Shown: piece after piece, positions 46,735 through 59,367 of the stretch | Position numbering within the stretch: the first letter of the stretch is position 1 | How the letters are laid out: each line of letters starts with the position of its first letter | DNA from: Bostrychus sinensis | Taxonomy: Eukaryota; Chordata; Actinopteri; Gobiiformes; Eleotridae | Length of the DNA stretch: 64,000 bases | Assembly (NCBI GenBank): GCA_020698575.1 | Contig: CM036241.1 | Span: 11,241,416 to 11,305,415, forward strand | Direction: 5' to 3' | Notes under the pieces: generated by a model | Seen by the model: only the letters and a program-made list of their open reading frames with translations | What the model was told of the DNA's origin: nothing | Databases searched by the model: none | Position numbers and translations under genes: made by a program

Positions 46735-48859
46735 ACAAGAGAGAGAGACGTGAAGAAAATCTTTTGTTATCAAAGCTGGAACAGATTGAAGATGGAAACC
46801 ACCAGAACGAGAAGGTAAAGCAAACAACACACAGCGAACGCAGGGAGCAAAAAAAACGACCCACATGTCTGTCCCTCCCTCCTTCTCCTTCCCCCTTCTT
46901 TCTCTCAAACGCACTGCAGAAATAGTCTCATGTAAAACAAGAGGGTAACAATGACTTCACCAGCGCTGGCCACACTCACAGTCTTATTTTCTTCCACATT
47001 TGGTCTCTGGAGAAACTTCCATGAGAACAACGCACTGATGGAGTTCCCAGTGCAAGGCAGCAGCAGCACTGGAGTTTTACAGTGTTGAGTAAATGAGGGC
47101 TAAGGCTAGAGTCAATTAAAACTATCAATTAAATCACTTTCACAGATGAACTAATTGGCTGTTGGCTGTTGATGAATTCATAAAAAGCTGTCCTTTAAAA
47201 CACCCTTTGGACTTGTCGCAACCTGATTTGCAAGATGGTTTAGCTACATTATACTATTGCGCAAACGTTTTAGTGAGGTGCTGTTAATTCCCAACGCCTA
47301 ATTGACATTGAATGCGTCGTGCGTGCAGTGCATATCCGACGACAGACAGCGGAGTTCATGGGAGAGTAGCGAGTTTAAGTTTAAGTTATGAGTTCACGTA
47401 ATAACAGCCACGTATATAGAGAGCTACATGTAAACAAAAGACACGTTTGCCTGTCAGACCACTATCTCCCGTTCATTTGGATATTATTTCCGTGACTTTT
47501 GTGCTTCTACAACGGGTAAGCATGCCACGTGTATAAATTCTTTCTTTTTACTCAAGTTTAATGGTATCCGGTCTCGTTTGTGACTGCATGTTTCCATTTA
47601 AGATGTAATGTTTGCGCAAATAACATTTCTGCGCAAACAAAAGCGAGAGTCTGCACAAGCGTTTTTATTTTGAAATTTACTGGATCCTCTTCACTGGTCC
47701 TGGGTCTGACTTCCTGTCTGGCTGGATCTGCTCTGGTCAAATTTATGCATGAGGGCTCCAGCATCCATCAAAAATAGACTCAATACGTATTTTTGTCAGA
47801 GCGCGGGACACGGACACGTACTACAACACAGCCGGTGTGAACTCACGCATTGACTCATTTGTCGATTGTTTGTTTTACAGACATCATACAGGACACATAA
47901 CATATTCAGAGAAAACGGCCATAAGAGTGCTTTAAAAATGCAATCATTATTTTAAGGAAAGGTCGGTAAGTTTTGGTAGATTCTTTAATATTGTGAGATT
48001 TTAGGGTTTTATGGCTTAATCAAGAGCTTGAACCAAATGATCATCAAGTTTGAGTTCAAGGTCGGGGCACTATATCTTTACCATCGCGAGATAGGACCAG
48101 TGCCTTGGCAGAGGTCTACAGTCTGTAGGTTATTCTCCGACTAAAAACAAACCACATTAACCTTTATACTATGCTAATAAATAAAAATAGAAAATAAAAC
48201 CTTGCCTGGATGTTTAATATTTGGATTCGTACCATTTGCCGACAGCGGTGGGAGCCAGAGTAAACTGTGGAAGAACACTGTGGGTCTGGGGGGCAGCCGC
48301 TGGGGACTGTGCCCCATTGAGTAATTTTAGTTGTATACACATGAAAACAAACTCCAGAAACTACAACTCAATACATTTTTGAGCTGCTCTGTAACATTAC
48401 TTACTAAAACTTCTAAATATTCACTTTCTAGCACACAAAGACCCTGTCTGTTCAGAGCAGGAGCTGTGGTGCATTCACTGACCCAGCTGTAACTCCACTA
48501 AGTAACTTCTGTAAGATTTTGGTCGACTGTGACCTCACTCACCTTATTTAAAGGCACAGTACACTTTTTTAAAAATATGTCCAGGTGCCATCCCATACTA
48601 AGAAATTGCACTAAAATTATGTTTTGTGCTGACCTTAAACCTACTATGTTTTTCTGCTACTTCACTTGTAACCAAACATAGCTCATGCTGGAATAGCCAA
48701 TATTTTTTTTTGTACAAATGTCAAACAAACCAACAAATGTGAGCTTGAAAATAAAGCCTTGGAGATGGATTCAAATCTTGTTTTTTTGTTTTTTTACTTT
48801 TACTTTTTGTACATGCCTTACAATTAGTGCATCATATACACAGACAAAAATTCCCAAAT

Positions 48860-49010
48860 CCAGCCACAAGGCACTAGGCAGGGGTCATAAGCCAGGAATA
48901 AATGGAGAGGGTTGCGAAACAATGGGCATCTGGTTTAAAACATGTCCCAAATTAATATGCAAATCACAGTATGCTAAAAGGCAGATGATCTGAGGTGGTG
49001 ACCGCAGAGG
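48860..49010 (+). repeat. Interspersed family copy (GCCTGGATAAAT type)
   Basis: AAGCCAGGAATAAATGGAGA, AACAATGGGCATCTGGTTTA, AATTAATATGCAAATCAC and AGGCAGATGATCTGAGGTGG follow the family order. Confidence 0.65.
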
Positions 49011-49639
49011 TGAAAGCCAAAAGGAAATAAGAAGAAATTCAAACTGTATCCCTACATAACCCCCTGTAAGAAGCCTAGAGAAACCCCGTCTGTGTGTGTG
49101 TCCCTTATTTGCAGAAGATGGACTCAAACAGCTGAGCGGGAGGTTTTTTTTTCTTTCTTTTTTTTCCCCTCTGGTGGGTCTACAGAGGGACTTGCAAGCA
49201 GGCAGGCCACAGCAAGCTCCCAGCCCGCAGGCTCCAGTGGACAGGATAAGGCTTCTTTTGTTCCAGACTCCGCCTACTCCTCCACAAGGCACCCACTCAC
49301 ACCACAAAAACACATCAATGCACACAGAAGATCACACACACACACACATATACACAACGCCGAGATACGGACATTTATGGAGAGTAAACACAAGCCAGCA
49401 GTTCTGATTAAGTTTTTTATTGGCGTCTTGTGGAAAGTTTTTGGTACTTTCAAGACACAGCCACTGAGTATAAAGTGTCAAATGTCGATGCTTGCTTGAA
49501 ATATAACTGCCTGAGAGAAATACAGTGGCCCAAAAGGTTTAAAAAAGCAAACAACAAATAGGAAAACAAATGGTGAAATGCAAATAACATTTCTGTAGTG
49601 CAAAAACTAATTGCTTAACATTTATGGAGAGCGCAGACC

Positions 49640-49752
49640 TCTGCCAAGTCACTGTCCCCATCTCGAAATAGTTAACAGAGTGCCCAGATCTGGACTCAAA
49701 CCAGGGATTGTCTAGTTTTGGAGTAAATGCTCTATCCATTGAGCCAAAAATT
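49640..49752 (-). repeat. tRNA-derived SINE, third family
   Basis: On the - strand TGGCTCAATGGATAGAGCAT is an A box and GGTTTGAGTCC a B box. Related copies occur at 11090-11165 (-), and shorter heads at 24183-24222 and 26294-26345. Confidence 0.65.
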
Positions 49753-51659
49753 GCTTATATTTCTTTTTAAGTTATCTCACTAACAGACTAACAAACCGAC
49801 GTCTGATAAAACATAACCTCAACGGCAGAAAAGAGTTAAAAGTGAAGGCAAATAGAGCAAGCGAACCCAGTAAATAAATGTGTTAGCAATTGCAAAAGAA
49901 AAAAAAAAGGTACAGAAGAAAAAAACTTTTTTCAACAAGAAACACTGAGTAAAAGTACTTGACATTGAAATGGAGAAAAGAGTTTTTAAGAAGAGGAAAA
50001 GCAACACAAATGCTTCAAGTCAACACAGACCAAAAAAACAGCCCTTGGGACAGATTCAGCAGCGAGAAGGGTGTCCGATAACAATCTCTACACATCTGAA
50101 CTCAGTGTGGGTGGGTGGGACAGAAAACATCTATAATTTTCAAATCATGGCTAATGACTGCTGCTAAAAAAGACACCGAATACGTGAAAACAAAAGCAAA
50201 TTGAAATGCCCTACAGTATCAACTAATTTGAGCCACTATTTTTGCAACAACAACCTATCATTCTCCACTTTAGTGTAATCACGCTCTTTCAGCAGATGCA
50301 GGTTTTAACAAGTCGCCCAACAGAAAGCTCTCAGAAAAGCCCACATTAAAGGCTAAAAATAAGACAGGATTGGGATGGCCCAGAGGTAAATGAGTTTTTC
50401 AAAATGAGAGCAGTAAATTTTGAACCTGAATTCATGTTTTGGTTCATATTTGAATTAGAGGAGTTAATTTTCATGAGTGGAAAAGGTCAACAACTACCAA
50501 CTATGCTAGTAAACAAAGCTGCCACTACAAAATATATTGCATCTCAAGTTCAAAGCTTTCCTTAAACTTCAAGCTCTAGGTTTAACATGATACCAGTGAT
50601 TGCACAATTATCTGTCATCAAACATCACATAAATGCTTTGCCAATATTTATCCAAATGTTCCCATTAGGTTTTCCACCACCAATAGCCAATGGAAACACA
50701 CATTGTTGCCATTGCCAAATGTATGTGGGCACTGGTCAAAGCCTACCAGCAGAGGCTCGCTAAATATTCTCCGCTTAGCCTGGATGACATCTTAAGGTCA
50801 ATATGTGCCGGTCCCAAGCCTGAATAAATGGGGAGGGGTTGCATCTGGGATAAAAAGCTTGCCAAAGTACCCATATAAATCCAAATCCACTTTATTTGTA
50901 CAGCACATTTCACACAGAAGACAGTTTCCTCTATTATTGTCATAGCATCACCTTCCGCCACCAGCATAGCCTGTGTGGTTATGTTTGCACGTTTTATACT
51001 CAAAATGTTAGATATTTCTTCTCTTTTAAACATTTCTTGTAAATAATTTATATTGCACCTTTTGTTTTGATGCATGTATACTTTATTTTCCTGCTTTCTG
51101 CGCGTTATTCTGTAAAGCTGCCTTAACGTGTGACATTAATACAGTTCAATCTTACAGCTGTGTACTTCATGACTAATATATTTCCACAACAAGATAAAGA
51201 TCAAATTGAACCCTGTTGCATAAAGTACCACTGTAATGACGTCTTTGAGCTTGCTGCCCAAAACAGCACTCACCCTAGATTTAACCGTTATCTGGACGCT
51301 GCTTAGTATTTTCCAAACAACAACTGCTTTGTGCGCACACAGAATTACATAAAGCATTCGCAAAGACTGTGCACTCCTCTTAATCCACAACTTCCCCATG
51401 TAGTTTGATTTACTCTGTCACTTCTCGGCTCGACTGTGTGCTAATAAACAAGTGGATATGACTTATGTTTCCAGCCGCTCAGAGCTTTAATGCATGCAGC
51501 ACTGCACAGGAGAACCACCTAATACCTCTTTTAATGTCTCGGCAATAAATAGCAATGGCAGGAGTCCCATGACTGACTAAGACAAGCCGAGAGAGGAGGG
51601 AGGGAGGAGGGAGGGAGGGGAGAAGCCTGACTCCGCTGCCCCCAGACCTTACACTCCTT

Positions 51660-51780
51660 TTTGCAGCCAATGGGAGCTCCAGAATCTCAGGAATTTCTGG
51701 AAGTGGGAATGTGGGAACGCCGGAGATGTGAGTAATCTTTCTGTAGTGCAGTCCAGCTATAAGGGGAGCCATGTGGAGCC
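51660..51780. promoter_or_regulatory. Candidate regulatory block in vgll4 intron 2
   Basis: Contains a CCAAT box (51667-51671), tandem GTGGGAA (51703 and 51711, CSL/RBPJ-like), an overlapping GGAATGT (51706, TEAD-type) and CTATAAGGGG (51757). It could be an intronic enhancer or a minor promoter. Motifs only. Confidence 0.3.
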
Positions 51781-52388
51781 GGTTTAACCTGGTCGTGCCC
51801 AAAGTGGAAGGTCTGAGGAAGCCTGCCTGGACACAGTGTTTCCAAGTGAAAGAAATCTCCAAGTGCAGGGCCAATAACTGCATGAGCAGTTATAAATCAG
51901 TGCTGTTAGTTACTGTAGCTGGCCATGTGTTGTTTGGTATGCTTCAGAGAGAAAGCAGTTTCTTCACATGCAGAGTACACACACAGCAAATTAGCCACAA
52001 GTCATTTTGGTGAAGTGTGCACAGCAATACTTCATGGTCAACCACAGATTAGTGTAGTACATGCATTCTCCCAGTCATAAATGAGACTCCAACATTAAAT
52101 AGGTCCTACATTTGAGGTTGTATCAGCTTAAGGAAAAACTTTAGCAACTCGTGCAGCCAAGATAGCACTAGTTTTTTTTTAGGTTGCTGAATTTAGTGCA
52201 CATTATGCATATCTATCAAGGTAGGAAAGAGTAAACTTTTTTAACTTAAATAAACTGTTTTGTGTGAGCATTAAATGAGTTGTTGTGGAGTACCTTACTT
52301 TTCCCCAGGATTTTCAAGCTGATGTTGATGTTGTTATAATATGATAAACAGTCTGGTGTCCTTTGACTGATGAAGTGAGGATACTCAC

Positions 52389-52602
52389 AGCTGTGCGGCG
52401 AACAGTCGGCTCATCTTGGCCACGTGCTCGTTGTCGTCCATGTCGCTGTCGGCCTGGTCCCCGCTCAGCTTCCTCTTGGTGGGGCTGATGGGAGGAGGAC
52501 CGGTCCGGTGGTTCGAGATGGAGGAGGGGGACGAGGATGAGGAGGAAGACGAGGACAGGGACAGGGACTGGAGTCTGGGGTCGGCCCTCAGCGCTCCTTC
52601 AC
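52389..52602 (-). CDS. vgll4: vgll4 coding exon 2
   Basis: Acceptor CTCCCCAG (AG at 52604-52603) and donor GTGAGT (52388-52383) bound 214 nt. The translation starts GEGALRADPRLQSL, has a serine-rich stretch, then the highly conserved HRTGPPPISPTKRKL block, an acidic patch (SDMDDNEH) and VAKMSRLFAAQL. Human VGLL4 has HRTGPPPISPSKRKF and HVSKMSRIF in the same order. The TKRKL basic cluster may help nuclear entry (inference). The long serine run (nine consecutive Ser) is longer than in the human protein and is a simple-repeat expansion. The exon ends two bases into a Leu codon that exon 3 completes. Confidence 0.95.
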
Positions 52603-52909
52603 CTGGGGAGAGAGAAAGGAAGAAACGGTTACTCAACGGTAAGAGAAGTTGACGTTAAACTTTTCGCCAACAAAAACATCGCAACCTGCCAGCTTTCTTT
52701 TTAATAAAAACTCACAAAATATATTTCATCAAACCAAAGTCCAGAGCCTCATTTAATCGTCTGTCTTTTAGTTCAGAGTCAGATCAATGTGATCAAGATA
52801 TTTTATCTGTTTCATTAATAAATGTTTTGCCATTATGCGTCAACAGTGGCACTGACATTATCAACTTTAATCCAGCTACAGGGGGAGTCACAGGCTAATG
52901 CGCTTTTTG

Positions 52910-53050
52910 TTGTCCGTCCCAAGCCTGAATAAACTGAAACAGTTGTGCCAGGAAGGGCATCTGACGTAATACCTAAGTAAAATGAATATGCATATCACCG
53001 CATGCTCGGAGGCAGAGGATTTGCTGTGGGGACTCCAGAAGAAAAAAGCA
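52910..53050 (+). repeat. Interspersed family copy in vgll4 intron 1
   Basis: CCCAAGCCTGAATAAACTGA, GGAAGGGCATCTGACGTAAT, GAATATGCATATCACCG and GGAGGCAGAGGATTTGCTGT keep the family order. Confidence 0.65.
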
Positions 53051-54224
53051 GAACGCACTACAGACTTCATTGTTTTCAAGATGAGTAGATCAACAGCCAA
53101 TGTGAAAATCCCTTATTCCAATGAGGAAGCAGATTGAATGCAAGCGTGTGATTGGCCAAAAGCTTTACATCAGACACTGAGCATTTACCAAAATCCCTGA
53201 TGATAAAACCTAGCTCACAGGCTATTAGTCGGATAAACGTTTTTCCTCAAATACAAGTTGCATACTGTTCATATACATGTTTTATTCTGCTCCCCTAACC
53301 TCGGATGAGCCATTTGTCCTAAATCCTAGTGTCACCCTCCTTTTCACTGCTGCTCCTCTGTCCTGCCAAATGCGGTGATGTCACCCTTGTTGCCATGGCG
53401 CACGGCGGGGCGAGCAGGAACATGCCGAAGAGGAGAGAGAGAGAGAGAAAGCAGTGGACGGGTGGAGCTGCCGGTGAGTTTGGGAAGCCGTGCTAAATAT
53501 AAATGTAGGAATTGTGGTGTCATGGAGCAACATTTATCACTTTCCAAAGCTCCTTTTTATTGGTCGCTGTGTGGTTAAGCCCGTTCAGAGTTTAGTGTAA
53601 TTAGTGCTGGATAAGTTTAAACTGGACGCGACTTGCATTGTTGTCATGCCTATAAATATTGTGCTGCTCCCATATTGTAAAGTTCTTTGTGGCAGTTCTG
53701 TTTGTTATTGGAGCATAAAATTATTGCATAGGTCCAAAGAGAAATAAGACAGTTTCTATCTTGAGAAAAGTAACTGAGATCTAGGAAAGTTTTTGTTTAC
53801 TGAGGCTGCACAATGTAGCTATGGGAAATGTGTCACTGTCACATTAGCAATGCTATAAATCTTCTGAAAAGAACCGTTTAAGTTGAGGCATTATGTGGTG
53901 CAAAGGTGGCTTACCGTAAGCTTATAACATGAATGGCCCGAGGTTGATGCCCAACTAATTAGTTTGCTCTATATCACAGAGCATTAACTCAGGCTGAACT
54001 TTGTCTAATCCAGGACTTTCTGCAGCACTAATGTTTGATAGATAAGGTAGACTTTATTGTCCCCGTAGTGAAATTTATCTCTGCATTTGACACATCCTTC
54101 AGTGCCACTGGTGTGAGCTGTCAGGAGCAGTGCGCGACCACAGTGCAGCGTCCTGGGACCCTTCTCCAGATCTTGAGCCAGGACCCTGGTCAGGAGTACT
54201 TATAGATGGAGGATTAGCCTATTG

Positions 54225-54350
54225 TGCATGTTTTTAAGTTGATGGGGAAACCGGAGAAACCCACCCAGACACAGGGAGAACATGCAAACTCCACACAGAA
54301 AGGCCCCACACGGTGTGGGATTCAAAGCCGGGACCTTCTTGCTGTGAGGC
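54225..54350 (+). repeat. Interspersed repeat with GAGAACATGCAAACTCCACA core
   Basis: Contains CACAGGGAGAACATGCAAAC, TCCACACAGAAAGGCCCC and GGGACCTTCTTGCTGTGAGG, a very common fish repeat text. A related fragment, CCCAGGACCTTCCTGCTGTG, is at 36974. Confidence 0.65.
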
Positions 54351-54429
54351 AGTAATGTTTTGCAACTGTTTCCTCTTAAAAAGGAGGCTGTGGGTTTGAT
54401 CCTTGGCCTGACCATGATCTATTGCAAGT

Positions 54430-54754
54430 AGACATGCACATTTAGTTAATTTTCTTTAATCAATTAATTGTTAGTCTTAACAAACAAATATTGATTAACC
54501 GTTAACCACGTTTTATAAAAACAGCTCTTTATTAAATTCAAAGTCGTGAACTATAATAAAAAAGTGCCTTTTTTAACAAAGAAGTCTTGTATATTTGAGG
54601 AAACAGTTGCTTAATTTTATGTTTAATTTACCCTAATTCTCCATTGTTAGTGTACCATTATTCCACTGTACAGCATAACCATTTATTTTAAGTATTTCTT
54701 TCAATCAATTATGGCCATAATTCTGATTAAACGATTAACTACGAACACCCCTAA
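54430..54754. mobile_element. hAT-like MITE in vgll4 intron 1
   Basis: An 8-bp duplication TTGCAAGT is at 54422-54429 and 54755-54762. The ends are inverted in outline (AGACATGCACATTTAGTTAA against the complement of ACTACGAACACCCCTAA). Confidence 0.75.
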
Positions 54755-55831
54755 TTGCAAGTCATATTATTGCAAAATGTATCCAATATGATACTAATGG
54801 GATACAAGCCAAGCAGAGCAAAGCAGCCACGTTACTATCCAAACTCTTAGAAACAATTTCACTTATCTGTTAATGTACAAGTAAAAGTAGTAAAAACATG
54901 ACTATGAGCTCAGTGTTTTGGATATAAATGTATAAATTTGAGCTGCAGTGGAAAGTCCCCATGCTGAGTCCAGGCCAGTAGTAGTTTTCCTGCTTCTCTT
55001 TGGCTCTTCCTCCCACTCACTGCCTCTGTGGACCTTCTGTACCAGAGCAAGGCCAGAGGAAAGCAAAAAGAGAAACCAAGTCCCCACCACACACAAAAAC
55101 GAACAACCATCGTCCCACTATATTTTCTCCAAACATCCCAAACCAGATCTCTGTGCCTCTTTTAGCAAACTGTATAAATTAGCAGGCCTCCAGATTCAAA
55201 ACTAAAACACAGCGGTACAGCACTAAATTAGCTTTTGTGGTCAACCTGTTTAGTGTTACAATAAAAATTTTGCTTTGTACATGAAAATAGCTCTTTCTTA
55301 GGTAATTACCATCATTTACATTTATAGCCAGGCACCCAGTGAGCTGAGGAAAGCGGGGAAGGAGCAAAATTAGCTTTCACTGCTTCATTCGTTTGTGTTT
55401 ATAGTACTCACAATGACATTTTTATTAATAATATTTTTACCAACTTAAACAGATGTATAGCGTTGACTGAATGGTTTGATGATCTAATATCAAATTGTCA
55501 AAGGAATCATGCTTAAAAAAACATTTCTTGATGTCATCTACTCTTTGTTATCAAGTATTTTAATAGATATCCAGCCTGTTTTGCTTTGGCCAATCACAGG
55601 TTTGCATACTTTCAGTTCAGCTTCCTCCTTTGAATAACAAAAGCTTCCAGTGGCTCTTGGCTTTGAATGACAAAATCAATGGCTGCGTGAAAATTTTATG
55701 TAAAAAGTGTTTATTCCAGCACTTCCTTTGTCTGCTTACAAATGGAAACAGTGCAACAAAGAAGCACAAGCAGAGAAAAGGGAAGCGAAGAAAAACTGGA
55801 ATAAATATTGGGTTAGGGTTAGCTACTGCCC

Positions 55832-55832
<1 letters not shown>

Positions 55833-55889
<57 letters not shown>
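55833..55889. repeat. (CTA)n microsatellite
   Basis: About 19 triplets; a second imperfect cluster follows at 55969-56005. A SINE tail (55890-55950) adjoins it. Confidence 0.95.
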
Positions 55890-58384
55890 AACTATATGAA
55901 TGTGTGTCTGTTTGTAAGTGTGAATGGGTGAATGATTCGTTGATGTAAAGCGCTATAGAAATGAGGCTTACTACTACTTTTACTACTACTACTTCTACTA
56001 ATACTAGGATTGACCCTCTGGCTGCAAGAAAAAGTATTTTTACTCGTCATGAGACAAATTTATTCAACTACATGTAACATTTTTTTCTTCCAAACTATTC
56101 TCAAGTAAAAAGTACAAATATGTTTTATAATATGAACTCAGAAAGTACTTAACTTGTAAATGACTTGAGTAAAGGTCACTAGGATCGTATCTTTAATTTG
56201 TATTTCATGGAGGTCAGTTTTACTTACTCACTATGTTGTTACAAAGGATGAGGGTTGAAGAGGGTTTTCAGAAATGCAGCTTTAAGTTCATTCCTTAAAC
56301 TTAATCTCGTATGTCTGCATCTTTCTTGCCCTCTTGACTAAAACCTGCCTTTTCACAACGCGATACCAAAAAGAAAAATGCTTTATTTTGATTGAACCAG
56401 TAACAATCATCGAAAGCCATGTTGTTGAGGTCCCTCCGCCGTTCCCCCTCGGTGCACTCAGCGTTCATTAGAGCCACATGATCAAAGGCTATTTCTCTTG
56501 ACACAACTTCAAACAGTTTGAAATCAGGATGAGATTGGATTACAAATGGACTCAAACCTCTCTGCCTCTCTCTCCATTTGCCTTTTCCTTTCGCCTTTTA
56601 TTTACCAGCCACTTGAACACAGACTCTGGGCTTTGTACAGCAGAAAATGATCATTATTACTCTATGCCCCTTTGTATTAGTCAATCAAACTTTCTATTTT
56701 GTTGGGGGTTTTTTCCTGTTCAGAAGCAAAAACAAAATATGTAGTATGTGATGTATTTGGTGATATCGCAGTCAAAATATTTGAATCCATTTTGCAAGAA
56801 TGACAAAGCTTACACATAAATATCGCATGCAATAAAACTAAGTCTGAAGTATACTGCAATTTACTGACGCTATATACTGTTATGAATCCACAGGAAGCCA
56901 CAGTACTCTTTGCACCAGCTCCAAGCCTGGATAAATGGAGAGAGTCGCTTCAGGAAGGCCAGAAAAACATGTAGAGATTATTTGCTTATAGCTTGATTAA
57001 GACATTTAACTGGACTTCTGGGTTTATCTAGGTTTACACAGACAACACTGTTTATTACTCTGCTTGCATTTACTTGAACTGGAGAAGATTTACTGCTTTG
57101 ATTTCTTGATTTTGACAAAAATGCCACATAAAATGCCATAAAATTACTGCAACGCAAGCAGTTCTTTGCAATATAAATGGCTGCGCGTCTGCTGTTGTAC
57201 CTGTTAATAATGCCATAAACAATACAAGCAAACCAATGGTCATCTATTACGACTGAACTGAAAAGTGTCTAAAGACTGGATTTGTAACTATTGTGTCTAC
57301 TGTCATAAAAAATAAATTGCAGAACATTTTCCTCCTCCAGAAAGGCATAATTTAAAAAGATAATTCACTCTGAAGCCAATATCTTGACCTGTAAAAACAT
57401 GCCTGAAAGTCAGCACACACAAAACTCTTTCCCAACAAACAGAAATACAAATCTATTATTCACAGAAGCCATAATCATATTCTTGGGTTTTCAAAGCCAA
57501 AATCTCATCTCAATAAAACTCACTTCCCTAGTCCAATAACAAGACACTTAAAGATGTGCCAGTCTTTGTCAAAATATCTTTTAATTGAACACAAAAGGAA
57601 AGAAAGTTACTGTTGTATCATACAGAAAGGTTTCAATCTGGCTATAATGTGATGTAAGCCAATATACAAGCAAGAAAGTGTTGTGAATAATCCTTATATG
57701 CAAATCTCAGTTCTTTAAAACGTCTATTACGTTGTATTTTGTGTTGGGTGAATGGTTTTAACATGTGAAAAGTTGCATGGCTCCAAACTTTGCCCCTTTT
57801 ACTGGGATACGGAAGCCCTGCGCTTAGCCCAATGATATAACACGACATGTTGCACGGCTTATGTGGAGAGACCGTTGTATTAGTCCAACAAGAGCAAGAC
57901 GCAAAGCATGTTTTATAAAGCTTTCCTTTCTTTCAAAACCGTGCATCTTATCAACACAAAAGTGAACAGCAGTAAAATAAGCAGTAAAATCCACACTATG
58001 ATTTGAGATTACAGATGATTGGCTCGCTCTTCCTTCATGGAGCTAATAACAGTGTAACAAGCAGCTGAGGCAGGCACTATCCCGGACAAGGCAGAGCGCA
58101 CTGAAAACACAGGCGAAGCGCAGCCATACAACGTGACGACGCAGCGAACTCGTGGTTTAAAAGTTTTTGTGGTTCAGACTCTACAAGAAAAGTAGTATGT
58201 TTCTTACAAAAGGCAAAAAGAAGAGATAAAGACGGAAAGAGTTCCTTTGCGCGAGTAAAAACTTTGTTAAAAGCAGCAATAGCGCCAACTCCACCACCGC
58301 TGGCGTGAAAGGCAACGAGCACTTCGAAGTTTTCAAAACAACGCAGCATGCGAATGTACAAAAGCATTTATTTATTTGGCTCAC

Positions 58385-58466
58385 CTTCGTAACAGAGGAT
58401 ACCGATGTTGTTGTTCATTTTGTCCAGGTACTGGTAGTTCAACAGGTCCATCTTTGTGAGTAACAT
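58385..58466 (-). CDS. vgll4: vgll4 coding exon 1 (N-terminus)
   Basis: On the - strand an ATG (58466-58464) opens MLLTKMDLLNYQYLDKMNNN and continues through IGILCYE, then a first base of Gly before a donor GTGAGC at 58384. Known: human VGLL4 begins MLFMKMDLLNYQYLDKMNNN and continues IGILCYEGE, so the start and exon end are well supported. An internal Met (58451) also begins the conserved MDLLNYQYL block and could serve as a start. VGLL4 is a nuclear co-factor that binds TEAD transcription factors in competition with YAP. The exon contributes 82 nt (27 codons plus one base) and joins exon 2 in phase, giving CYEGEGALR against human CYEGEAALR. Alternative upstream first exons known in mammals were not found in the window. 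Confidence 0.95.
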
Positions 58467-58960
58467 TTATCGAGTTTTTACAAAAAGACCAGCTTTTCTC
58501 CTTTTTTTTTCTCTCCAAGCGTCGGTCAGAAAGCTAAAGGCCCAGCCTCCAACTTTATTTTACTACAAATTCCGTGTAAAAAAGGCGAGATAGTATCAGA
58601 AATAGACCGCTACTGCAGCTACTACGACTTTATAATACTTTGTGAGATAATTTGAAGTACACGGCGGTGTCAAAGAGTAGAAAAGTAGCGTCAGTTGTCC
58701 TCCCAGCCAGCTGTAAGTGGACTGCACTGACACGCAGGCTATGCTTGGTATGACTCCTATGCTGCTCCAGAGGTGCGCTGTGTGGCGGAGAGGGGCCCAC
58801 TGCGCAGGCGCCACAAATCCCTGGAGCGCCTCAAATATCGCGGATGTTTTACGCACAGGTCAGCCCCCCCAAAAACACACTGCAGCGGGGCGGGGGCGGG
58901 GGAGGGGGAGGAGAGGGCTGTGCTTGCTCCAGATTCACTCCACTCTCAGTCTACAGCGAA
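58467..58960 (-). promoter_or_regulatory. vgll4 promoter and 5'UTR region
   Basis: Immediately upstream of vgll4 exon 1 the sequence becomes GC- and CpG-rich. A TGCGCAGGCGCC at 58801-58812 fits the NRF1 palindrome, and GC boxes (GGGGCGGGGGCGGGG) lie at 58887-58901. No TATA box at a useful distance was seen. This is typical of a CpG-island promoter; the transcription start cannot be placed from sequence alone. Confidence 0.6.
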
Positions 58961-59064
58961 CTTGAAGATTATATTAACTCTAAAACCACAGTAGCAGACG
59001 TGTTTCTGGTCATGGAGTGAAAACTATTGGACTTTTGGAATAGTTTTTCAAGACTGTCCTAGAG

Positions 59065-59367
59065 CAGTGGTGGTCAAACAGTTTACGCAGGCTTCTTCTA
59101 GTGGTACTCATGGGTCTTTTGCAGTACAAGTCCTGATTTAGTTTAATTTAGAGCCACTTTTAAGGCTTGCTTTGGTCCTGCTCTGGTTGAGGTTTAAAAT
59201 GTAAGTTTAGATTTTAGTTGTCCAAGATTAGTCCTGGTTTAGACCTACTTTAGTCCTAGTTTAATCCTGTCCTGGATTCATAGACCTGGTTAAGTTCATT
59301 GAAGATGGTCCTTTCAAACCCAAATATTTTCTGAAGTGGTACTTGGAGTAAAAACGTCTAAGAATCA
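59065..59367. mobile_element. hAT-like element, same family as 7576, inverted
   Basis: Starts CAGTGGTGGTCAAAC; CTAGAG is repeated just outside both ends (59059-59064, 59368-59373). The interior contains TCCTGGTTTAGACCTACTTT-type units, the complement of the array at 7685-8065. Confidence 0.65.

Larger units (their letters stand above)
38063..52388 (-). other. vgll4: vgll4 intron 2
   Basis: 14.3-kb GT-AG intron. Contents include an interspersed repeat at 38370-38752, copies of a recurrent SINE-like family (38752, 40078, 40490, 40660, 46078, 48860, 50805), a large imperfect palindrome (40185-40560), a tRNA-like SINE (43598-43765), a 665-bp inverted-repeat element (44939-45604) and a (GA)n run (46704-46733). 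A candidate regulatory block lies at 51660-51780. The stretches 41100-42950 and 46930-48050 show no recognised gene. Confidence 0.9.
52603..58384 (-). other. vgll4: vgll4 intron 1
   Basis: 5.8-kb GT-AG intron. It holds a SINE-type copy (52910-53050), an unassigned GC-rich block (53340-53580) with an AT-rich MEF2-like site (CTAAATATAA near 53493), a repeat fragment at 54225-54350, a hAT-like element (54430-54754), a (CTA)n run (55833-55889), a SINE tail (55890-55950) and another repeat copy (56900-56965). From 57000 to 58380 I see nothing specific. Confidence 0.9.

Noticed and set aside
48885..49499. Overlapping frames of 146, 135 and 103 codons
   Set aside because: On opposite strands over repeat and low-complexity sequence (CACACA runs); no domain.
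52603..52636. Extension of the vgll4 exon 2 frame upstream to a Met
   Set aside because: A strong acceptor at 52604-52603 and exact phase with exon 1 show this part is intronic.
55630..55931. Thr-rich and Tyr-rich open frames
   Set aside because: Produced by the (CTA)n run.
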